Assembly: GCF_040802235.1 (NCBI RefSeq)
Contig: NC_133157.1
Location: 87,592,001 to 87,656,000 of the forward strand
Reading direction: 5' to 3'
Length of the DNA stretch: 64,000 nucleotides
Origin: Manis javanica
Taxonomy: Eukaryota > Chordata > Mammalia > Pholidota > Manidae
Part shown: one piece after another, positions 58,190 through 64,000 of the stretch
How positions within the stretch are numbered: the first letter of the stretch is position 1
Layout of the letters: each line of letters starts with the position of its first letter
Made by a program: the position numbers and the translations under genes
The notes under the pieces: model-generated
What the model saw: only the letters and a program-made list of their open reading frames with translations
Told to the model about the DNA's origin: nothing
Database searches by the model: none

Positions 58190-58440
58190 AAGAGCCCAAA
58201 GGCTCCTTCCGCAGAGGCCTGGGAGAGGAATTGAGAGCGTTAGACTCTGGGTCCAATCTCTGCCATCTTCCCTGTCTCTGTGTCTCAAATTTCCCTCTCC
58301 TTACAAGGACACCAGTCATTATAAGTAGAACCCGCCGTAATCCAATATAACTCTATTTCCAAATAAAGTCACAATCACAGGTTTTGGGTGGACGTGAATT
58401 CTGAGGGATAGTATTCAACTCACAACATGATGCAAGTGAC
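58190..58440 (-). mobile_element. MaLR/MLT1-like LTR fragment, antisense
   Basis: ACAAGGACACCAGTCATTAT, CTATTTCCAAATAAAGTCAC and GGTTTTGGGTGGACGTGAAT on the plus strand match the same LTR class as 54745-55135 (its other end). Confidence 0.65.
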
Positions 58441-58444
58441 AGAC

Positions 58445-59525
58445 ACTAAAATAGGGACCTGGCTGAGTCAAGGAATGGTAGAGAACCCTGATTAGACCTG
58501 GGGAAGGAAGCAAACCCGGGTTTCTGTTTAGTAACTAATACGTTAAATTATTACCATGTGTAGCCTGAGGACGAAGCTTTAGGGGATTTGGTGGAAAATG
58601 TCGGGGTAGTTGGTTGTGTTGGCTACTTCTAAGAAATTCAGTAAAAACTGCAAGGGAAGAGAGAAACTGTAGCCCAGGCTGACCTGCCAGTGCACAGAAA
58701 TGCAACAGGAGAGTGGCTATAGGGAAAGTGAGAACTCCATGGTCAGGATCCTGACCTGATCCTAATCTACCCACTGTGTACGTGTGATGAGGTAATACTT
58801 AGACCACTGAGCTGGTACATGCTTGTATGCCCGTTGGCAATGAGCCATTACTGCTAGTATTGCTGTAAGAAGAGCTCTGCCTGGTGCTAAGAAGGGAGGG
58901 AAGTAGGAGAGAGGGGAGCAGAGGCCAAGCCAGGGCAGACATGAGGCTGATGGGGTCCAGTGCTCGGTCTACTGCTGTGAGAATAAAGCTTGGTATGAGC
59001 CCCTTGGTGCCCCCAACATTCTGTTGTTGTCATTCAGTCTTACTGAAGCCAGAGGGAACTTGCCCGGAGCTGAAACCCTCACGCAGGACAATACCACACC
59101 CCTGTTGTACAAATGGTGACAGTGTAGGCACCCCCTCTCTTCTCCTTCTTACCTGGGTTTATTATCTTGAGCCTTTAGTCTCTTCAGGGACCAAACACTA
59201 GCTCCTTATATTGCCCCCAGAACCCAGGGAGCTCAAACTCCCAGAAGAGTCTCCTTAGAGACCAACTCCCAGGGATGTGGGGGAGCAAATATTTCACAGA
59301 ACCCCAAACTCTATCCTGAGGAATCTCTCCATCCAACCAGTGGTTTTATATCTTTGCGTGGGTCTTGAGCCAAAGACCAGTCGCAAATCTATTTACCATC
59401 TCCTTTGCAAGACCCAGAAAGATAAGTAAGCATCACACTTTATTAAATGATGAAAGGGCTTACCATTTTCTGTTTTGTTCTCAACTTTTTGGGATTTAAA
59501 GACCAAAGTCTCATATATCATCCTG
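58445..59525. other. No recognisable gene
   Basis: Unique-looking sequence. The 105-codon plus frame at 58884-59201 has no family resemblance. Confidence 0.35.
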
Positions 59526-59529
59526 TTAC

Positions 59530-59840
59530 ACATGTTTTTATACCATTAAATATTCCACAATATTCTGTTTACTAATGAATATTGTACTAGTCCCCTTTCA
59601 ATGGAAATTCAGATTATTTCCAGTTTGAGGTTATTATAAATAATGCTGTGACAATCTTATAGCCAAATCTTTCTACATCTTAATTATTTTAGGGGAAATT
59701 TCCAGATATTCACAATTTCAATAGGTATAAAAGACTTAGAAATGTATTTCTTATTGCCAAACTGTCCTTTATGAAGGTTTAGGGATTTAAATTAACACCA
59801 GCACCATATGAGAGATTGCTTCCCCAACTGGGATTTTTAT
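59530..59840 (-). mobile_element. Old L1/HAL1 fragment, antisense
   Basis: ATTAAATATTCCACAATATTC, TTATAAATAATGCTGTGACA and TTGCCAAACTGTCC on the plus strand are antisense L1 3'-end landmarks, highly diverged. Confidence 0.6.
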
Positions 59841-59844
59841 TTTT

Positions 59845-61305
59845 CACTTTTCTTTTTTAAACAAAATTACAGGCAAAAGATATATCTATCTCATTGTGTT
59901 TTTCAATGTGCAACTACAAAATTCTTAACTCCAATGACTGAACTGTTTTCAGGCAGCTAAAGTAAAACAAAAGTATCAGGACAAGCAAATTATCCTCACG
60001 CCGAGACTCTCAGCTGAAGAATTAGAGTCAAGAAACATGATAATATGGCAGGTGGCTTAAAGGTACCAATTTCAGCAGAGAGAACTATAAGGCACACTCC
60101 TTAAACAGGAAATACTGACTCTAACAAACTAAATTTTAAGTGGAATATCTCACACCTTAATGCCTTTTAATAGTCTACTTTAGACTTCTGAGTTTTCTAG
60201 TAGTACTCTGCCCGCTTAGCTCGGCCTTTAGGACAACTCAGGTCTTAATAGCTTACTCTTTCATAATCCTGGGACCAATAAATGTTGCCCCAGAACTGAA
60301 TGATTGGTATAATAACACTTGTCTTTTTATCACCTTTATTTTCCAAAATATATTTTGCCCCTTAACTATGAAACCAAGGTACTCAAGAGTTTACCAGAAT
60401 CATAATTTCTGAGCTCTGGGAGTGTATACATACTGATTGCTAAACCTGGCTCATTACAAAAAAGAAAAAAAAACCTATTAATATTTGGTCAATAACTCCA
60501 ACAAGATAAAAGATCTCATTTGTGAAATAATCTTTAAAAGCACAACAGTTACAACTTTTTCCCAGCATTATCCACATCCTCAGTAAAAATACTGCAAGTT
60601 ATGCTTTTTAATCTTGAAAAAAGTGACAGAACAGCTTCATTGTTGCAAAAAGAGTGACCATCACATAGTTAAGCAGATTTTTAAGGGAAATAGCTCCCCA
60701 TGAGACAGGTTGGGGAGGGAAAATTGATCAAAACAAAAACATAAGGTGCTAGAAATGTGTTACTTTCTCATTGTTTCACTCTATCCTGTTGTTTTGTAGT
60801 GAAAATTTGCAGGTTTCTTGTTCAACAAGTAATCACTATGTATACACCTTTTGTTTAGAAGAGAGTGGTGAATAAAAGGATCTGGAAATATCCCAATCCG
60901 ATGGCCTGCTCAGTAAACAAGAGTGCATCAGTCAACAGCCCCAGGCTTCTTCATAATCCATCAGCTCGGTAAGTGGGGTATTATTAGAATTACACTTTAA
61001 AAATTTCTTGGTCCTATTTTATTTTTTTACATTTTACATTAAAAACATAAAGACACGTACTAAAATTGTATAAAAATTCATTTTGCAGAGGTCTGATACC
61101 TCAGCAAATCCTGCAAGCCTGACTCTTAAATTCCATCAGCTTCTTCTCTTTGTTAAAGGTCCTTGATTGTTTCCATTTGGAATTTTCTAACTTGCCCCTG
61201 CTGGCTTCTTACTGCCCCTTCTTGTGTTTTTGTGGAATCCTAAAGAGGAAGCCAGCAACATCATTGCCGAGAGTGCAAAGACCTTTTGAAAGTCTAAAGC
61301 TTTTC
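59845..61305. other. No recognisable gene
   Basis: AT-rich left flank of ERV4. The four bases before the ERV4 LTR are TACC, its expected target duplication. The matching copy would lie beyond the right edge. Confidence 0.4.
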
Positions 61306-61309
61306 TACC

Positions 61310-61804
61310 TGTTGGATTCTCCCTGAGGAGGACGCCACCCCAATTCACTCACGAAAGGCGTCTCTTGATGCAACAAGCAAGAGGAATTTATTCAGGAACC
61401 AGCTAGCTGGGGTCCAAGCATCAGCCCGACACAGCGGGTCTCAACAAGGACCCTGAACACACAAAGCCAGAAGGTTTTATAGCATTTTCAAAGGGGGCAA
61501 CATTTTCCACAATCACAATACAGTGTTTTTTCATAGACACATAAATCTTTGGCTGGGGCCACATCCTGGGGTCTGGTTAGATAAGATTACCTTCGGAATG
61601 TTTAGGGTGGTTCTAGCAAGATAAGCTTGGTGTGTATGATTAACTGATTTGAGGTCAGCTAACTAAAGGTCACTACATTTAACACTGGCTGACTAACTTG
61701 TTTTTCAAGATTCTAATAATTTTCCTCCTTCTAGGTTAGGGAGTGGTATTTAAGCCTTTAAGATGGCTGTACTTATGCTAACTTATGATTTTTCAGATCC
61801 TACA
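61310..61804 (-). repeat. ERV4 3' LTR
   Basis: 495 bp with the same ends as the ERV1 LTRs (TGTAGGATCTG to GAATCCAACA on the minus strand) and the same TATAAAA and AATAAA elements. Confidence 0.92.
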
Positions 61805-61821
61805 TTTCCCCACTTCTCTTT
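61805..61821 (-). promoter_or_regulatory. ERV4 polypurine tract
   Basis: Identical to the ERV1 tract (AAAGAGAAGTGGGGAAA), next to the LTR. Confidence 0.9.
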
Positions 61822-61834
61822 AGGGGCATTCCAA

Positions 61835-63688
61835 TCATGGAATGTTTGTATCTTCTTGTGGGGTGAGTGAATGATATTGTTGCCTCAACATCAGTACATG
61901 AACAGCACTCACTCTTTCTCTAACAAAAGTTATCAGCCGATTTAATATGCAGGGTCTTAAAGTGAGGAGCAACACAAGGATGAGTAAGGGCCCAGCCAGA
62001 GTGGATATCAGGGTTGTAAACCACGGGGATCTAGTGAACCAAGATTCAAATAGCCCTTGGCCGGCTTCCCGTTCTTTCTTTCTCTGGTCTAGCCTTTCCC
62101 TAAGCTTTGACATTGAATCTCTTACTATTCTGGAATGATCTGCATAAAAGCAGCATTCTTCTTTTAAAGCTGCACACAGTCCTCCTTCTTTTAGGAACAG
62201 CAGATCCAGCCCTCGTCTATTCTGCAAGACTACCTCAGAGAGGGAAGTCAGAGATTCTTCAAGTTTTGTAATGGACTGCTCTATGGCCTTTAAGTCTTCA
62301 TCAATAGCTGTCCTTAGTCCTTCATAATGTTGGTTCCCTTGGACAATAGCGGCTGCCCCCGTTCCCACTCCGGCTGCGACTCCTATCCCTAACAACACGG
62401 CTAAGGTCAGCGAGACCGGCTCTCTCTTATATCTATGCCTAGGTTCAAATTCAGCTACGAATGAGAGATCATCATGATACATCAACCTGGGCACCAGCTG
62501 AACCATGATACAGAAATCGTGGGAGGAGTTGAAGGCAGAAGTAGAGACACATGGGGTCACTCCAGTATTACAAGCTCACCATCCCTCGGGAGGAGGGACT
62601 AGATACTCATTTTCACCTGAGGAGGTTACAGCTATGGTTTCATTACACAAAGCTTTATGGGTGGGGGGAACTGTACCTAAACCTCTTCCTCTTCCAGTCA
62701 CTTCAGTCAGAGTTAGTTTCCTATGGCTCCCCCAGCTACAGATCTCGTGACGGGTCGTCCTGTTAAAACTGCCCAACAATCCTAATCCTTCATAATAAGG
62801 CGGCCCAGAAGAGAAACACAACCAACAGGATTCAGTAGTTTTAGGATTGGTGGTGTTTAAGGCCTGAAAAGCCCCTTCAAGGAGGTTGAGAAGGCGTTGT
62901 CCTGTGCTAGGAAAAGGGGTAACTTGGCCAAGAGTGGAGACAGAGGGAGTGGTGGTAGAGTCCACAGGTGGGGCTAGGGTCTGCTCGGGGGCTGGGGCTG
63001 GGAGACGCGGCCGATCCCGCAGGACAACGTTGGGTCCCACTGGGATAGCCGGGAGAGTCTCTACTTTAAGCCTGAGCATGAACAAGACTCCATTATCATA
63101 GCCACTCTGGTAGAGTCTTAGTCCCCATGTAAGCCCTTTTTCCCAGTTTGTTGCCCTTTTTCCTGCATCTGTGAAGGAGATGTCAATAAGATTGCAGGTG
63201 GGATTAGTCCTGCATTGGGCACGAGTGGCACCCCGTTGGATTTTTATGAGGCCTGGAGGAGGTCTCCCTGCACTTCCTGTCAGCCAATGGCATGACCCTG
63301 TCTGCTCACAACCCTAATTTTTACAAAAAAAATCTGTCTGCCCACCACACTGTGAGACCTCGGCATCAGTTGAGGGGGCCGGGCATACATAAAAGCAGGT
63401 ACTTTGGATCTCTTTCATAGTCCCAGGGCCCCAATGCACTGTATAATCCCGAGTGCCACATCCGGGTACCCCAACTTTATCTTCGTACCAGGGGTCTTGT
63501 TTGAAAAGAGTGCATATATCTACAGTGAGGGTAGGCCACCAGGTTCCCTTAGGGTGTTGTCCTGTTAACTGGACTACTACTTGGCGGGAAGCTGGGGTAA
63601 TGATTTGCCATGTCAGTAACCTGGGTTCATGAGGGTTAGGGTTCTGGTGGGTTGGAGGTAGCAGGAACATCAGAATCACTAATAACAG
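61835..63688 (-). pseudogene. env: ERV4 env, broken by stops and start-codon loss
   Basis: This is collinear with ERV1 env, with the same CWLC, RYKR and CX6CC (CAALKEECC) motifs. The codon matching the ERV1 env ATG is CTG here (63688-63686). One TAG replaces a tryptophan codon near 63314 in SU, and a TGA falls near 62573. It does not share the ERV1 frameshift near 30740, so the two copies were disabled by different changes. Confidence 0.9.
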
Positions 63689-64000
63689 AGTTCTTTCTAC
63701 ACAAGCGAAGCTTAAGGGTTTTATCAGTCCGAGTTACTCGCCAGTCCGGGTCCAGTGGGGGTGCCTTCTTTAGATGTGAAGCGTGTATCCAGGAGGAGAC
63801 GCTGTCCACTTTCACGGCTGTGGGAGTAGTCAGGAGGACGATGAAAGGTCCCTTCCACCGTGGCTCGAGGTTTCCTGTCTGGTGTCTTCTCACGTAGACA
63901 GGGTCTCCCACCTGGAACTGGTGAGGTACTGAGAGGTCCTCTGGCCGATAGGCTTCCTTAATGGAGGCCCACACCTCTTTCTGCACAGCCTCCAAGGCTC
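63636..64000 (-). CDS. pol: ERV4 pol, integrase C-terminal part (runs off the edge)
   Basis: About 119 codons are open, with [20 protein letters not shown] and the same C-terminal end as ERV1 pol ([12 protein letters not shown]). It overlaps the start of env. The rest is beyond base 64000. Confidence 0.85.
   Translation of the reverse strand, partial: ALEAVQKEVWASIKEAYRPEDLSVPHQFQVGDPVYVRRHQTGNLEPRWKGPFIVLLTTPTAVKVDSVSSWIHASHLKKAPPLDPDWRVTRTDKTLKLRLCRKNSVISDSDVPATSNPPEP

Larger units (their letters stand above)
61310..64000 (-). mobile_element. Second gammaretroviral provirus of the ERV1 family (ERV4), 3' part
   Basis: Minus orientation, continuing past the right edge. It carries the 3' LTR, polypurine tract, env and the integrase C terminus, all collinear with ERV1 (28925-31600). 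By eye, identity to ERV1 is highest across U3 and TM (under 1% different), lower in SU (about 4%) and lowest in pol. Confidence 0.93.

Overview
The window is nuclear DNA of a placental mammal. It has spliced exons of a cathepsin L-like gene, a broken SPATA31-family locus, long L1 retrotransposons in both orientations, MaLR-type LTR fragments and several gammaretrovirus-like proviruses. CTSL and SPATA31 genes are also neighbours in human 9q21, so this looks like the corresponding block. I see no Alu, BovB or canonical carnivore SINE. The young elements are L1s and class I ERVs. The species cannot be fixed from this; a laurasiatherian, possibly a pangolin, is a weak guess.

Layout, left to right. 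1-4838: 5' part of an L1 on the minus strand, with ORF2, ORF1 and a GC-rich repeated 5' UTR. 5.6-7.6 kb: exon 1 to a truncated exon 4 of a cathepsin L-like gene (+). 8-12 kb: old L1 and LTR debris. 16.3-20.2 kb: SPATA31-like pseudogene (-). 20560-22473: a small provirus (-), described below. 23-25.4 kb: MaLR LTR and AT-rich DNA. 25719-40282: an older class I provirus (ERV2, -) split by a younger, nearly complete gammaretroviral provirus (ERV1, 28925-37429, -). 40.4-40.7 kb: CpG-rich patch with a CTCF-like site. 41.2-45.2 kb: two L1 fragments in opposite orientations. 45.2-48.1 kb: reverse-oriented sequence resembling an mRNA 3' UTR. 48.4-48.8 kb: an LTR. 49.5-50.4 kb: CA repeats and a CpG island. 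50.4-51.4 kb: L1. 51.5-61.3 kb: mostly featureless DNA with MaLR and L1 pieces. 61310-64000: 3' part of a second copy (ERV4, -) of the ERV1 family.

The most unusual object is the 1.9-kb provirus at 20560-22473. It has a 4-bp target-site duplication (GTAT) at both outer ends, a complete 3' LTR, a polypurine tract and a gammaretroviral gag matrix fragment. Where the rest of gag, pol and env should be, it carries about 560 bp related to the host adaptor gene SH2B3 (LNK), including most of its PH domain. This is the structure of a gene-transducing retrovirus, fossilised in the germ line. Its LTR also holds two tandem tRNA-Lys(CTT)-like modules between the TATA box and the poly(A) signal.

No intact host protein-coding gene is evident. 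The cathepsin L-like locus has an open 110-codon spliced frame (signal peptide plus I29 prodomain only) and might still be expressed. All retroviral coding regions carry breaks except the ERV1 RT-RNase H-integrase frame, which is open throughout.
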